64,000 bases of DNA, taken from assembly GCF_030269305.1 (NCBI RefSeq), contig NZ_BSTC01000005.1:186001-250000 (forward strand), given 5' to 3'. The notes beneath the pieces are model-generated. The model had not been told where the DNA came from and did no database searches. It saw only the letters and a program-made list of their open reading frames with translations. Numbering within the stretch: position 1 is the first letter of the stretch; every line of letters begins with the position of its first letter. Positions 8,769 through 17,633 of the stretch are shown here, piece by piece. The stretch is from Kineosporia sp. NBRC 101731. GTDB taxonomy: Bacteria; Actinomycetota; Actinomycetes; Actinomycetales; Kineosporiaceae. The translations under genes and the position numbers were made by a program.

Positions 8769-9998
8769 GTGCAGCTGGTCAAGGCCGAAGTCGTTGTCAC
8801 CAGTCCCGACCGTAACTTCGTCACGCTCCGTCTGGAGACGGACGAGGGGGTGGTGGGGTTGGGTGACGCAACCCTGAACGGCCGCGAACTGGCAGTGGTG
8901 GCGTACCTGCAGGAGCACGTGGTGCCGCTGCTGATCGGGCGGGACGCGGCGCGGATCGAGGACACCTGGCAGTTCCTGTACCGCAGTGCCTACTGGCGGC
9001 GGGGGCCGGTGACGATGGCGGCGATCGCGGCGGTGGACATCGCGCTGTGGGACATCAAGGCCAAGGCCGCCGGGATGCCGCTCTACCAGTTGCTCGGTGG
9101 GGCCTCGCGCAACGGGTTGCTGGCCTACGGGCACGCCTCGGGCAAGGAGCTGCCGGAACTGTTCGACAGCATTCGCGAGCACCAGGAGAAGGGGTTCCGG
9201 GCGATCCGGGTGCAGACCGGGGTGCCCGGGCTGAAGTCGATCTACGGCATCGCCTCCAACGCCACCTACGACGGCGGGCGCTACGACCACGAGCCCGCCC
9301 AGCGGGGTGACCTGCCGCAGGAGGAGGACTGGGACACCCGCTCGTACCTGCGACACGTGCCGACGGTGTTCGAGGCGGTGCGCCACGAGTTCGGTCCGGA
9401 GCTGCCGTTGCTGCACGACTCCCACCACCGTCTGACGCCGATCCAGGCGGCGAAGCTGGGCAAGTCGCTGGAGCCGTACGACCTGTTCTGGCTGGAAGAC
9501 GTGACGCCGGCGGAGAACCAGGAAGCACTGCGCCTGGTGCGGCAGCACACCACCACACCGCTGGCGATCGGCGAGATCTTCAACACCGTCTGGGATTATC
9601 AGCTGATCATCCGGGAACAGCTGATCGACTACGTGCGCAGTGCGGTCACCCACACCGGGGGGATCACCCACCTGAAGAAGGTGCTCGACTACGCCGGGCA
9701 ATACCAGATCAAGTCCGGTATGCACGGGCCCACCGACATCTCCCCGGTCGGCCTGGCGGCGCAGATGCATCTGGGTCTGGCGATCCACAACTTCGGGATC
9801 CAGGAGTACATGCAGCACGGCGCCCGGACCGACGAGGTGTTCCGGCAGTCGTTCACGTTCACCGACGGCCTGCTGCACCCGGGGAACGAGCCCGGGCTGG
9901 GGGTGGAGCTCGACCTCGCCGAGGCGGCGAAGTACGAGTACCAGCGCGCCTATCTACCGTTCAACCGGCTGGCGGACGGCACGGTGCATGACTGGTGA
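8769..9998 (+). CDS. manD: Enolase-superfamily D-mannonate dehydratase family protein (ManD/RspA)
   Basis: Protein of 409 residues matching the ManD/RspA subgroup of the enolase superfamily. Metal-binding carboxylates are in [23 protein letters not shown] and [12 protein letters not shown]; the Arg/Tyr loop ([11 protein letters not shown] and DGGRYDHEP) and the capping-domain WRRGPV motif are present. Characterised members dehydrate D-mannonate to 2-keto-3-deoxygluconate with very different efficiencies, and some have little activity, so the substrate is not certain. The GTG start at 8769 follows GGAGGAG. It stands alone after a 280-bp gap that holds no gene, and its 3' end overlaps phoU tail to tail. 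Confidence 0.9.
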   Translation: MQLVKAEVVVTSPDRNFVTLRLETDEGVVGLGDATLNGRELAVVAYLQEHVVPLLIGRDAARIEDTWQFLYRSAYWRRGPVTMAAIAAVDIALWDIKAKAAGMPLYQLLGGASRNGLLAYGHASGKELPELFDSIREHQEKGFRAIRVQTGVPGLKSIYGIASNATYDGGRYDHEPAQRGDLPQEEDWDTRSYLRHVPTVFEAVRHEFGPELPLLHDSHHRLTPIQAAKLGKSLEPYDLFWLEDVTPAENQEALRLVRQHTTTPLAIGEIFNTVWDYQLIIREQLIDYVRSAVTHTGGITHLKKVLDYAGQYQIKSGMHGPTDISPVGLAAQMHLGLAIHNFGIQEYMQHGARTDEVFRQSFTFTDGLLHPGNEPGLGVELDLAEAAKYEYQRAYLPFNRLADGTVHDW

Positions 9999-10673
9999 CT
10001 CGATGCTCTCCCGGGGCCGCGGCTCCGGGAGAGAACCGAGCACGATGAAGTGCACCTGGTGAGCGATGGTGACCGTGTGGTCGCCGAAACGCTCGTAGAA
10101 GCGGCCGAGCAGGGTCAGGTCGACGGCCGGTTCGACACCGTGCGGCCAGTCCGGATCGATCAGGGTGGCCAGCAACTTGCGGTGCAGGCTGTCCATCCGG
10201 TCGTCGACGGCCGCCACCTGGCTCACCAGGCGCACGTCGTGGGTCTCCAGCAGATCACGGGTCATCGTGGTCTGCAGAACAGCTATCTCGCCCATCTCCC
10301 GCACCAGGTCGCAGGAGACGCCGGGCGCGGCGCAGCGCGGGTACCGGCGCCGCACCAGTTCGGCCACGTGCCGGGCCAGGCCACCCATCCGCGCGAGGTC
10401 GGCACCCACGCGCAGGGCTGCGAGAAGAGAACGCAGATCGCCGGCCACGGGCGCCCAACGGGCCATGATGCGCAACAGGCGGTTCTCCAGGCCCTGGTGC
10501 AACATGTCCATGCCGCGGTCGAGATCGATCACCTGCTCGGCCCGGGCCACATCGGTGCCGACCAGCGCGGCGGTCGCGCCGCGCGCCGACTGCTCGGCGA
10601 GATCGCACATCTGGAGCAGGATCTCGTCGACACGAAAGAGATCGGACTGATAGCTGTCACGGATACCGGTCAA
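9954..10673 (-). CDS. phoU: Phosphate transport system regulatory protein PhoU
   Basis: All-helical protein of about 239 residues with two three-helix PhoU repeats. The repeat signatures [25 protein letters not shown] and [19 protein letters not shown] carry the metal-binding Glu/Asp pattern, and the end of repeat two reads [17 protein letters not shown]. PhoU links phosphate uptake to the PhoR/PhoP two-component system. The family's N-terminus (RDSYQSDL) follows a TTG at 10673 with GGGGAG seven bases upstream; a GTG/ATG-type extension to 10727 would run through a repeat and looks untranslated. No pst genes lie nearby, but two pit transporter copies lie at 27-31 kb. Confidence 0.9.
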   Translation of the reverse strand: MTGIRDSYQSDLFRVDEILLQMCDLAEQSARGATAALVGTDVARAEQVIDLDRGMDMLHQGLENRLLRIMARWAPVAGDLRSLLAALRVGADLARMGGLARHVAELVRRRYPRCAAPGVSCDLVREMGEIAVLQTTMTRDLLETHDVRLVSQVAAVDDRMDSLHRKLLATLIDPDWPHGVEPAVDLTLLGRFYERFGDHTVTIAHQVHFIVLGSLPEPRPRESIESPVMHRAVRQPVER

Positions 10674-10682
10674 TTCGCGTCT

Positions 10683-10712
10683 CCCCGTAATTCCCCGTAA
10701 TTCCCGGTAACA
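10683..10712. repeat. Three 10-bp direct repeats in the phoU leader
   Basis: CCCCGTAATT is present twice head to tail (10683-10692, 10693-10702), followed by the variant CCCGGTAACA (10703-10712), directly upstream of the TTG start and ribosome binding site of phoU. A GTTCACC motif resembling half of a PHO box follows at 10719-10725. The evenly spaced repeats could be a regulator site. I infer a role in phoU control only from position. Confidence 0.45.
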
Positions 10713-10910
10713 CCGACGGTTCACCACCCGTCACGGGCCACCCGAAGATGGTCCTGTTCGCGCATTGTCGCAGAAGGGACGAGAACCGCATCCAGGTGAC
10801 AGATGAACGCCGACGGACGAACGGATGGCGGGTTTCCGCTTTCCGAGCGGGTTTCGAGCCGACGGTGGTGGCCACGAGCGAAGAATGTGGTGGTCAGGCG
10901 CGCAGAGGCT

Positions 10911-11666
10911 TCAGATCGCCTGGCCTCCCGTCACCGGCAGCACGACGCCGGTCACGAAGGAGGCGCGGTCGCTCAGCAGCCAGGCCGCGGCCTGCGCGAT
11001 CTCCTCGGGGCGGGCCGCGCGCTTCATCGGGATGGCGGCCGTGCCCTGCTCGATGATGCCCGGGCTGGCCCGCTCCCAGTCGGCCACCATCTCGGTCAGG
11101 GTCAGGCCCGGGGCGATCGCGTTGATCCGGATGCCCTGCCCGGCGTACTCCACCGCGGCGCTCGCGGTCAGGCTGTTCACCGCCCGCTTGGCCGCGCCGT
11201 AGGCAGGCAGGGCCGGGTTCGCGACCAGGGCGCCGATGCTGCTGCAGTTCACGATCGCCCCACCGGTTTGCGCCATCGCCCGCACCTGGGCCGCCACGGC
11301 GAAGTACACGCCCTTGTAGTTGACCCGGTTGACCAGGTCGAAGTGCTCTTCGGAGGTGTCCCCGACGGGGCCGGGCGGGATCGAGACACCGGCGTTGTTG
11401 AAGGCGCCGTCCAGCCGGCCGTGCCGCTCGATCGTGGTCGCGACGGCCCGGTCGATGTCGGCGACCACCCCGAGATCGGCCACCACGTAGGAGGCGTGCC
11501 CACCGGCGTCCTCAATCTGGGTCGTGACCTCCTCGAGCGCGGCCGCCCCCCGCGAGGCGAGCACCACGGTGGCCCCCTCGGCGGCGAACAGCCGTGCGGC
11601 CGCCGCCCCGATGCCGCGGCTGGCCCCGGTGACCAGGATGACCTTGTCGTTCAGCAGTGTGCTCAT
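10911..11666 (-). CDS. SDR family oxidoreductase (3-oxoacyl-ACP reductase-like)
   Basis: Classical short-chain dehydrogenase of 251 residues. TGASRGIG is near residues 13-20, NNAG near 90, the catalytic Ser in VNCSSIGAL, the YGAAKRAVN active site near 160, and the C-terminal VTGVVLPVTGGQAI. It is presumably an NAD(P)H-dependent reductase of unknown substrate. The ATG at 11666 is chosen because the Rossmann fold begins five residues later. The gene is transcribed away from the XRE regulator at 11764 across 97 bp, a common regulator-target layout for this regulator type. Nothing is recognised in the 237 bp towards phoU. Confidence 0.85.
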   Translation of the reverse strand: MSTLLNDKVILVTGASRGIGAAAARLFAAEGATVVLASRGAAALEEVTTQIEDAGGHASYVVADLGVVADIDRAVATTIERHGRLDGAFNNAGVSIPPGPVGDTSEEHFDLVNRVNYKGVYFAVAAQVRAMAQTGGAIVNCSSIGALVANPALPAYGAAKRAVNSLTASAAVEYAGQGIRINAIAPGLTLTEMVADWERASPGIIEQGTAAIPMKRAARPEEIAQAAAWLLSDRASFVTGVVLPVTGGQAI

Positions 11667-11763
11667 GACGGCCAGCCTGGAACCGGCCGCCGGGAACAGG
11701 CAGGCCCGGACCGTACCCCTCACCGGAGCGCGCGCCCGGTCCTGACCCGGTCATGATGAAGAC

Positions 11764-12618
11764 GTGAACCAGCGAGAGCTCGGCGCCTTCCTGCGTCTGC
11801 ACCGTGAGCGCATCCGGCCGCAGGACGCGGGGGTGCCGGTCTCCGGACCGCGCCGCACACCCGGACTGCGCCGGGAGGAGGTCGCCGGCCTGGCCCACGT
11901 CTCCACCCAGCACTACACCCGTCTGGAGCAGGGACGTGGGTCGCTGCCCTCGCGTCCGGTGCTCGCCGCGCTGGCCCGGGCCCTGCGCCTGGACGACGTG
12001 CAGCGCCGTCACCTCTACGCCCTGGCCGGTGAGGCATTCAGCGTCCCTCCCGGACCGCCGTCCGACGTCCCCGACCACGTCCGTGAACTCATCGAGCGAC
12101 TCCCGGACACCGCGGCGCTGGTGCTCGGCGCGGCCTACGACGTGCTGGCCTGGAACCGCCTCGGGGCGGCGCTGTTCGGCGACTTCTCGGCCCTGGCGCC
12201 CCGGGAGCGGAACCTGCTGCGGATGTACCACCAGCCGCAGGTCCGGGCGAAGGTACCGGTCGTCGGGCGATTGCTCGACGACGGCGCGTTCCTGCGGTCC
12301 GCCGCCGGGCAACTGCGGATCGTGATGGCCCGGTACCCCGGCGACGGTGCCACCCGGCATCTGGTCCGGGACCTGCTCCGGGACAGCCCCGACTTCGTGC
12401 GGCAGTGGCCGGCCGGCGAGGTGGTCGAGGTTCCGCACCTGAGGAAGACTTTCGACCATCCGGCGGTGGGTGTGCTGGAGCTGCGCTGCGACCTGCTCGC
12501 CGTCCCCGAGCGCGACCAGCAGGTGATCCTCTACACGGCCGATCCGGGATCGGCGGCCGAGAGCGCGCTGCGCCTTCTCGGGGTGATCGGCACCCAGCGG
12601 ATGGACGTGTCCAGCTGA
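11764..12618 (+). CDS. XRE-family regulator with MmyB-like ligand-binding domain
   Basis: Transcription factor of 284 residues. The N-terminal helix-turn-helix (about 1-75) has ELGAFLRLHRERI, RRTPGLRREEVAGLAHVS and YTRLEQGR, and the C-terminal domain (about 105-280) begins with LVLGAAYDVLAWN, typical of the MmyB-like domain that binds fatty-acid-type ligands. Such regulators usually repress an adjacent SDR or dehydrogenase gene. Here the SDR at 10911-11666 is divergent, so it is the probable target. The GTG start at 11764 is where the family's N-terminus begins. The cardiolipin synthase gene follows on the same strand after 27 bp. Confidence 0.88.
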   Translation: MNQRELGAFLRLHRERIRPQDAGVPVSGPRRTPGLRREEVAGLAHVSTQHYTRLEQGRGSLPSRPVLAALARALRLDDVQRRHLYALAGEAFSVPPGPPSDVPDHVRELIERLPDTAALVLGAAYDVLAWNRLGAALFGDFSALAPRERNLLRMYHQPQVRAKVPVVGRLLDDGAFLRSAAGQLRIVMARYPGDGATRHLVRDLLRDSPDFVRQWPAGEVVEVPHLRKTFDHPAVGVLELRCDLLAVPERDQQVILYTADPGSAAESALRLLGVIGTQRMDVSS

Positions 12619-12645
12619 TCCCGAGTCAGGCCCTAGGCTCCGCCC

Positions 12646-14097
12646 ATGAGCTGGGAACAGGCGCTGACATGGAGCTACGTGGTCGGCGAGTACATCATCA
12701 AGTTCTTCGCGGTCGGGACCGTGCCGGAGAACCGGCGGCCGGCGTCGTCGTCCGCCTGGCTCCTGCTCATCCTGTTCCTGCCGGTCGTCGGTCTGCCGCT
12801 GTACTGGCTGATCGGGAGCCCCTACGTGCACGGGCGGCGCTACAAGATCCAGGCGCAGGCCAACCACATCCTGGCCGAGCGCTCGGCCCACCTGCCGCTG
12901 GTGCCCGAGGGCGTGAGTCCTTCGGATGCCCTGACCGGCCTGCTCCGGCAGAACCGGCAGCTCACCGGGATGCCCTGCGTGGACGGGCGGGTGCGGGCGG
13001 TGCACGACGACGCGGCCGACACGTACCGGGCGATGGCTGCGGCGGTGGATGGGGCGACGCAGTACGTGAGCGTCGAGTTCTACATCATGAGCTGGGACGA
13101 CACGACCGACCCGTTCTTCACCGCGCTGAAGAACGCGGTCGGGCGCGGAGTGCGGGTGCGATTGCTGATGGATCACCTGGGATCGCGGAAGTACCCGCAC
13201 TGGAACATTTTCCAGAAGCGACTGACGCTGGCCGGGATCGAGTGGCACCTGATGATGCCGATCAAACCGCTGGAAGGCCGCTGGCGCCGCCCCGACCTGC
13301 GCAACCACCGCAAGCTGCTGGTGGTGGACGGTGAGGTGGCGTTCATCGGCTCGCACAACATGATCGACCCGCACTACGGCAGTGAGACCAACGCCCGGGT
13401 CGGCCGCGCCTGGCACGACCTGTCGCTGGAGGTGACCGGTGAGGTGGTGGCCTCGGTCGAGGCGGTGTTCGCGACCGACTGGTTCATCGAGACCGGTGAG
13501 CTGGTGCAGGCCCGCCGCCCGGTGCAGGACCCGGTCGACCACGGCGAGAACGCCCTGCAGATCGTGCCGTCCGGGCCGGGTTTCCCGACCGAGCCCAACC
13601 TGCGCCTGTTCGTCAGCCTCATCCACATGGCCACGAAGCGGGTGGCCATCACCAGCCCGTACTTCGTGCCGGACGAGTCGCTGCTGGCGGCCATCACGAC
13701 CGCGGTCTACCGGGGGGTGAGGGTGGAGCTGTTCGTCGGGGAGCAGGCCGACCAGTTCCTCGTCGGCCACGCCCAGCGTTCCTACTACCGCGCGCTGCTG
13801 GAGGCGGGCGTGCACATCCACCTGTACCCGGCCCCGGCCGTGCTGCACGCCAAGTACCTGACCGTGGACGACGAGGTCGGCGTGATCGGCTCGTCCAACA
13901 TGGACTTCCGGTCGTTCGCGCTGACCTACGAGGTGATGCTGCTCGGTTTCGGCGGTGACCTGGTGAAGCGGCTGCAGACGAACGACGAGCTGTACCGGTC
14001 GGTGTCGCGGGAGCTCACGCTCGAGGAATGGCTGCAGGAGCCCTGGCGGCGGCGGTACGTGGACAACGTGTGCCGGCTCACCGCGGCGCTGATGTAG
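12646..14097 (+). CDS. cls: Cardiolipin synthase (phospholipase D family)
   Basis: Protein of 483 residues with two N-terminal hydrophobic segments; the second, around residues 35-60, includes LLLILFLPVVGLPLYWLIG. Two phospholipase D HKD motifs follow: NHRKLLVVDGEVAFIGSHN and LHAKYLTVDDEVGVIGSSN. This is the domain order of bacterial ClsA, which condenses two phosphatidylglycerol molecules, or PG with another lipid, at the membrane. Length and motifs are normal. The ATG at 12646 comes 27 bp after the XRE regulator, so the two could share a transcript, though no functional link is evident. Confidence 0.92.
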   Translation: MSWEQALTWSYVVGEYIIKFFAVGTVPENRRPASSSAWLLLILFLPVVGLPLYWLIGSPYVHGRRYKIQAQANHILAERSAHLPLVPEGVSPSDALTGLLRQNRQLTGMPCVDGRVRAVHDDAADTYRAMAAAVDGATQYVSVEFYIMSWDDTTDPFFTALKNAVGRGVRVRLLMDHLGSRKYPHWNIFQKRLTLAGIEWHLMMPIKPLEGRWRRPDLRNHRKLLVVDGEVAFIGSHNMIDPHYGSETNARVGRAWHDLSLEVTGEVVASVEAVFATDWFIETGELVQARRPVQDPVDHGENALQIVPSGPGFPTEPNLRLFVSLIHMATKRVAITSPYFVPDESLLAAITTAVYRGVRVELFVGEQADQFLVGHAQRSYYRALLEAGVHIHLYPAPAVLHAKYLTVDDEVGVIGSSNMDFRSFALTYEVMLLGFGGDLVKRLQTNDELYRSVSRELTLEEWLQEPWRRRYVDNVCRLTAALM

Positions 14098-14160
14098 GAA
14101 TAAGTCCCCGCTGAAGGGGTTCAGACGAATGCGCTGTGCCGATTCACCGAGGGAGACACC

Positions 14161-15093
14161 ATGAGCGAGACCTATCGTGCCGTCCGGTTCCACGCCTACG
14201 GCGGTCCGGAAGTTCTTCAGGTCGAGGAGCTTCCGCTGATTGCTCCGGGTGTGGGAGAGGTTCTGGTCGAGGTACGGGCGGCCGGGATCAACCCGGGCGA
14301 GATCGCCCTGCGCAGCGGGGCGATGAAGGACCGGTCCCCGGCGACGTTCCCGTCCGGGCAGGGCAGCGACCTGGCCGGGGTGGTGCTGGCCGTCGGCCCG
14401 GACGTGGTGGCCCCGCAGGTGGGTGACGAGGTGCTCGGCTGGTCGTGGACCCGGTCCAGTCAGGCCTCGCACACGATCGTGCCCGCCGGCCAGCTGATCC
14501 CGAAACCCGCCGCGCTGAGCTGGGAGCAGGCCGGCTCGCTGTACGTGGTGGGCGCCACGGCCTACGCCGCGGTGCGGGCCGTGAAGCCGATGGCGGGTGA
14601 CACCGTCGCGGTGTCCGCCGCCACCGGGGGAGTGGGCACCCTGGTCGTGCAGATGCTGCGGGCGCGGGGCGTGCGGGTGCTGGGCATCGCCTCGGCGGCG
14701 AACCGGGAATGGCTCGAGCAGCGCGGAGCGGTCTGGGTGGAGTACGGCACCGGTCTGGGCGAGCGGCTGCGGGTCGCCGCGGGCGAGGACGGGATTGACG
14801 CCTTCATCGATCTGTTCGGCCCGGAATACGTGGAACTGGCCGTGGAGCTGGGCATCCCGGTGGAGCGGATCGAAACGATCATCTCTTTCGAGGCTGCGGC
14901 GCGGTTCGGGACCAAGGCCGAGGGATCGATGACCGCCACATCGCCGGAGATTCTCGCCGAGGTGGCCGACCGGGTGGCGAGCGGCGACCTGGATCTGGTC
15001 GTGGCCGCCACCTATCCGCTGGAGAAGGTGGCCGAGGCGTTCGAGGAACTGGGCCGGCGGCACACCCGCGGCAAGATCGTCCTGGTCCCCTGA
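14161..15093 (+). CDS. NADP-dependent quinone oxidoreductase-like (zinc-independent MDR)
   Basis: Medium-chain reductase of 310 residues without zinc-binding cysteines. It starts with YRAVRFHAYGGPEVLQVEEL, has the AAGINPGEIALRSG segment, the cofactor motif VSAATGGVGTLVVQ and the C-terminal PLEKVAEAFEELGRRHTRGKIVL. These fit the quinone oxidoreductase (QOR) branch, which reduces quinones or enones with NADPH. The ATG at 14161 has a GGGAGA site in the preceding bases. It stands between cardiolipin synthase and the diguanylate cyclase, each separated by a short gap, and no pathway context is evident. Confidence 0.87.
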   Translation: MSETYRAVRFHAYGGPEVLQVEELPLIAPGVGEVLVEVRAAGINPGEIALRSGAMKDRSPATFPSGQGSDLAGVVLAVGPDVVAPQVGDEVLGWSWTRSSQASHTIVPAGQLIPKPAALSWEQAGSLYVVGATAYAAVRAVKPMAGDTVAVSAATGGVGTLVVQMLRARGVRVLGIASAANREWLEQRGAVWVEYGTGLGERLRVAAGEDGIDAFIDLFGPEYVELAVELGIPVERIETIISFEAAARFGTKAEGSMTATSPEILAEVADRVASGDLDLVVAATYPLEKVAEAFEELGRRHTRGKIVLVP

Positions 15094-15246
15094 GAACTGC
15101 CCCAAGGGCCACTCGGAGCACGAAAATTGCCCGTTCCGGCCGTTTGAGCTGGGCCAAATGGGTGGTTTCCCGCGGGACGCAGGGTGACTGCACCAATACT
15201 TAGGAGTTAACACCCAGTCCTGCCAGTTACTGGAGGGAACCAGCCG

Positions 15247-16365
15247 ATGTCGGCCGCCGTCCGCCGGGCAGCGCTCGTCGTGACGGCGGAGATGGCTGTC
15301 ACCGTCGTTGCCTGGGCCGCCCTGAAGGTCCTCGACCTGCGCCAGAGTCCGCTGCCGAGCCTGCTGCTGGCCTGGGGCGCCTGCTTCGTGCTCTACACCG
15401 CGCCGGTGCAGGACTGGCTGGCCCGCCGCACGAGTGCCGCCGGGCAGGCGCCGAACCTGGTGCTGACCTCGGTCGCGGTCTGGGGCGCGATGACCACGAC
15501 CGAGCTGCCGAGCATCTATCCGGTGGTGATCGGGGCCCTGGCCATGGAGATCGCCCAGCGCGACTCCTCCACCCGCACCGCCCTGACCGGCCTGGCGCTG
15601 ATGGCCCTCGGCACCGGCGCCTCCCAGCTGGCGGTGCACGCCGGCTGGATCTCCAGCGTGATCGCCCCCGTGCCCTCCGACCATCTCGCGGTGGTCCTGA
15701 CCGCTGTCGGTGGCGTGGTGCTGGTGCGTGGGGTGGCCGTGGCCCGGCGCTCGGCCTCGACCCGGACCGCCCTGGTGCAGGAACAGCGGCTGCGTCACGA
15801 GGAGCTGCAGTACGTCGCGGGGCACGACACCCTGACCGGTCTCCTCAGCCGCCGGGGCCTGGAACCGGTGGCGTCGGCGGCCGGGGCTGCGGCCCGGCCC
15901 GGGCACGGGGTGGCCCTGATGTTCCTCGACCTGGACGGCTTCAAGGCCGTCAACGACGCGCACGGGCACGCCGTGGGCGACGAGCTGCTGGCCGGGGCCG
16001 CAGAACGGTTCGCCGGGGCCCTGGGGCCGGACGCCGCCCTGGCCCGGATGGGCGGCGACGAGTTCGTGGCCGTGCTGCATCCCGTCAGTTCCGCGGCCGC
16101 GGCCGACCAGCGGGCGAAAGACGTGCAGGCTGCGCTGGAGGACGACTTCGTGCTCGACGAGCCCGGGATCGTCGTGCACGTGGGTGTCAGCGTGGGTCTG
16201 GCCTGGTCCGACGAGCCGATCGGGGTGCAGCGGTTGCTGCGGGACGCCGATCGGGCGATGTACCGGGACAAGCGACGGCGCAAGGGTGAACGCCGGATCG
16301 GGTCCCGTGCGCTCGACCTCGACGCCGTGTCAGAACTGAGCGTCGGGGTGACCGGCCGGGGTTGA
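15247..16365 (+). CDS. Membrane-bound diguanylate cyclase (GGDEF domain)
   Basis: Protein of 372 residues. About residues 8-175 form a hydrophobic region of five to six membrane helices, followed by a short linker and a GGDEF domain (about 195-350). The domain begins HDTLTGLLSRRGLE, has the metal/GTP site LDLDGFKAVNDAHGHAVGDELL and an intact RMGGDEF active site, so it should make c-di-GMP. The RxxD inhibitory site expected just before GGDEF is not present. The GGAGGGAACC ribosome site precedes the ATG at 15247. The last 36 bp overlap the 3' end of the opposite-strand gene at 16330. Confidence 0.9.
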   Translation: MSAAVRRAALVVTAEMAVTVVAWAALKVLDLRQSPLPSLLLAWGACFVLYTAPVQDWLARRTSAAGQAPNLVLTSVAVWGAMTTTELPSIYPVVIGALAMEIAQRDSSTRTALTGLALMALGTGASQLAVHAGWISSVIAPVPSDHLAVVLTAVGGVVLVRGVAVARRSASTRTALVQEQRLRHEELQYVAGHDTLTGLLSRRGLEPVASAAGAAARPGHGVALMFLDLDGFKAVNDAHGHAVGDELLAGAAERFAGALGPDAALARMGGDEFVAVLHPVSSAAAADQRAKDVQAALEDDFVLDEPGIVVHVGVSVGLAWSDEPIGVQRLLRDADRAMYRDKRRRKGERRIGSRALDLDAVSELSVGVTGRG

Positions 16366-16890
16366 GCCGGGGCGCTCCAGGAGATTCAGGATCGCGGCCA
16401 GCAGCCGCAGGCGGGACTCGTCGTGCCAGCGGCCGTGTTCGGACTCCTCCCGCACGTCGTGCAGTAACTGCCGGGCGTGCATGATGCGGCGGGCCCGGTG
16501 CGTGGCCCGGTGCCGGGTCTGGTCGTCGGCCAGGTCCAGCAGCAGTTCGTCCAGCGTCAGGAGAGCGGGCACAGGCGTTGCGGTGGGCTCGTCGCGGCGC
16601 GGGGACGGGAGGTCCGGCCGGACCTGACCCTGGTCGTGGCGCACCTCGAGCAGCAGATGGCGGACCTGCCGCAGCAGCATCGCCCGCTCTTCGGGCTCCC
16701 CGTCGAGGCCACGGTGCAGCAGACACTCGGCCAGTTCCAGTCGAGGGTCGAAGCGCACCTCGAGCCTCGCGTCGGGGGCCAGGCCGCGGCCGGTGCCCCG
16801 GGGCCGCCGCGCCGGGGGCCGGACACGGCGCCGGACGCTGTCGGGCGCGGTCGTGGCGACCGGGCCGGTGCCGTCCTGGTGGGTCGTCAT
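16330..16890 (-). CDS. Hypothetical protein, third gene of a coupled trio
   Basis: Unrecognised soluble protein of 186 residues, rich in Arg, Leu and His. After a basic, Pro/Arg-rich N-terminus (about 1-40) it is mostly predicted helix, with ECLLHRGLDGEPEERAMLLRQ, TLDELLLDLADDQTRHRA and a C-terminal RLRLLAAILNLLERPG segment. Its ATG at 16890 overlaps the stop of the preceding gene in an ATGA junction, which argues strongly that it is translated. Its 3' end overlaps the diguanylate cyclase gene by 36 bp tail to tail. No family or function can be assigned. Confidence 0.6.
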   Translation of the reverse strand: MTTHQDGTGPVATTAPDSVRRRVRPPARRPRGTGRGLAPDARLEVRFDPRLELAECLLHRGLDGEPEERAMLLRQVRHLLLEVRHDQGQVRPDLPSPRRDEPTATPVPALLTLDELLLDLADDQTRHRATHRARRIMHARQLLHDVREESEHGRWHDESRLRLLAAILNLLERPGSTPAGHPDAQF

Positions 16891-17084
16891 GCGGGTTCCC
16901 CCGAGTTCGAATCGCCGGTGTGAACGATGCCGGCGGCCGCGAGCAGGGGCACAGACGGGACGGGCGGAAGCTCGGCGTCCAGCCGGCGGAGCCTCTCGTG
17001 GGCCGAGTGGGCCGAGTGGGCCGAGTGGGCCGAGTGGGCCGAGTGGGCCGAGTGGGCCGAGTGGGCCGGGACCGGTTCCGTCAC
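16887..17084 (-). CDS. Small hypothetical protein with (HSA)n repeat
   Basis: A 65-residue protein with a GTG start at 17084 that overlaps the stop of the upstream gene as GTGA; its own stop overlaps the next start as ATGA. Residues about 7-29 are an AHS/HSA tripeptide repeated seven times, encoded by the 9-bp array at 16998-17069. The rest is short and Pro/Leu-rich (LPPVPSVPLLAAAGIV). The double 4-bp overlaps are the best evidence that it is a real gene. A longer frame starting at 17171 is rejected because it would overlap the upstream gene by 91 bp. Function is unknown. Confidence 0.55.
   Translation of the reverse strand: MTEPVPAHSAHSAHSAHSAHSAHSAHSAHERLRRLDAELPPVPSVPLLAAAGIVHTGDSNSGEPA
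16998..17069. repeat. 9-bp minisatellite, eight units
   Basis: GTGGGCCGA is repeated seven times exactly (16998-17060) and once with a single change (17061-17069). On the minus strand it encodes the Ala-His-Ser repeat of the 65-aa protein. The unit is a multiple of three, so copy-number change would alter protein length without a frameshift. A second 9-bp array of eight units occurs at 53638-53709. Confidence 0.9.
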
Positions 17085-17473
17085 GGCCGACGGGTGTGGC
17101 GGCCGTCGCGGCGCGGGCCGATCGCGTCGTCTGCCGTGCCGGAGAGCCGTGGCCAGATCTGGGTGACCCACAGTTCCCAGGCGAACTCCACCGCCAGGCC
17201 CTTGCCGATCTCGATGACGATCTCGGCGGAATTCTCCTGTGGGCCGGTGCTCACTCGCAGGGAACTCCCGAGGTCGACCATGCGTGGCTCGAGCTCGGTG
17301 AGGTCGAGCATCTGCTGATCGCCGTGTCCCGGGCCACCCTGCCGGGGTACCGGAGGGCGCCGGCGGTTGATCATCGACCCGGCCAGGACCTCGTCGATGA
17401 CCGCCTGGATCTCGTCGACCCCGGCGCTTCCGCGGGCGAACACCCAGCGGCGAGCCCCGTCGTTCTCAGTCAT
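17081..17473 (-). CDS. Hypothetical protein, first gene of a coupled trio
   Basis: Unrecognised protein of 130 residues. The N-terminal part (ARRWVFARGSAGVDEIQAVI) is polar and helical, and a C-terminal stretch, EIVIEIGKGLAVEFAWELWV, looks like a strand-helix unit or an amphipathic helix; the tail is basic. The ATG at 17473 is preferred over an extension to 17506. Its stop overlaps the GTG start of the (HSA)n gene, and that gene in turn overlaps the third, giving a three-gene translationally coupled operon. A palindrome, CGAACG-G-CGTTCG, lies about 96 bp upstream at 17569-17581. Confidence 0.6.
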   Translation of the reverse strand: MTENDGARRWVFARGSAGVDEIQAVIDEVLAGSMINRRRPPVPRQGGPGHGDQQMLDLTELEPRMVDLGSSLRVSTGPQENSAEIVIEIGKGLAVEFAWELWVTQIWPRLSGTADDAIGPRRDGRHTRRP

Positions 17474-17568
17474 GGCGTCAGAACCCCCGTTTGCAGCCGC
17501 CCTCAACAGTCTGAGTTTAGGGCGACCGCGATCGCATCCGGAGCGCCGCGCCGGAAAGTGACCCCACC

Positions 17569-17581
17569 CGAACGGCGTTCG
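17569..17581. promoter_or_regulatory. Palindrome CGAACG-G-CGTTCG
   Basis: A 13-bp perfect inverted repeat with a single central base, placed between the MmcQ-like gene and the start of the coupled trio. The same arms with a different centre (T) occur at 6086-6098 upstream of the heptose operon. Likely a binding site of an unidentified regulator. Confidence 0.45.
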
Positions 17582-17633
17582 AACCGCTACCCCCGGAAGG
17601 GCAAACCCTTCCGAAGGTATCGTGACCGGGCGA

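Noticed and set aside
15094-15246. c-di-GMP riboswitch upstream of the diguanylate cyclase
   Set aside because: The conserved GEMM core and paired stems could not be found; only a small CCAGT-T-ACTGG inverted repeat is present.
11512-16179. Very long open frame on the minus strand opposite the cls, qor and cyclase genes
   Set aside because: It is antisense to four well-recognised genes, has a low-complexity His/Arg/Gly/Gln composition typical of antisense frames in GC-rich DNA, and shows no domain.
16890-16920. GAGTTCGAATCGCC resembles a tRNA T-loop
   Set aside because: No matching acceptor, D or anticodon stems lie around it, and it falls across a coupled start/stop junction.
16998-17069. 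Short repeat array considered as CRISPR
   Set aside because: Units are 9 bp with no spacers and no cas genes are present.
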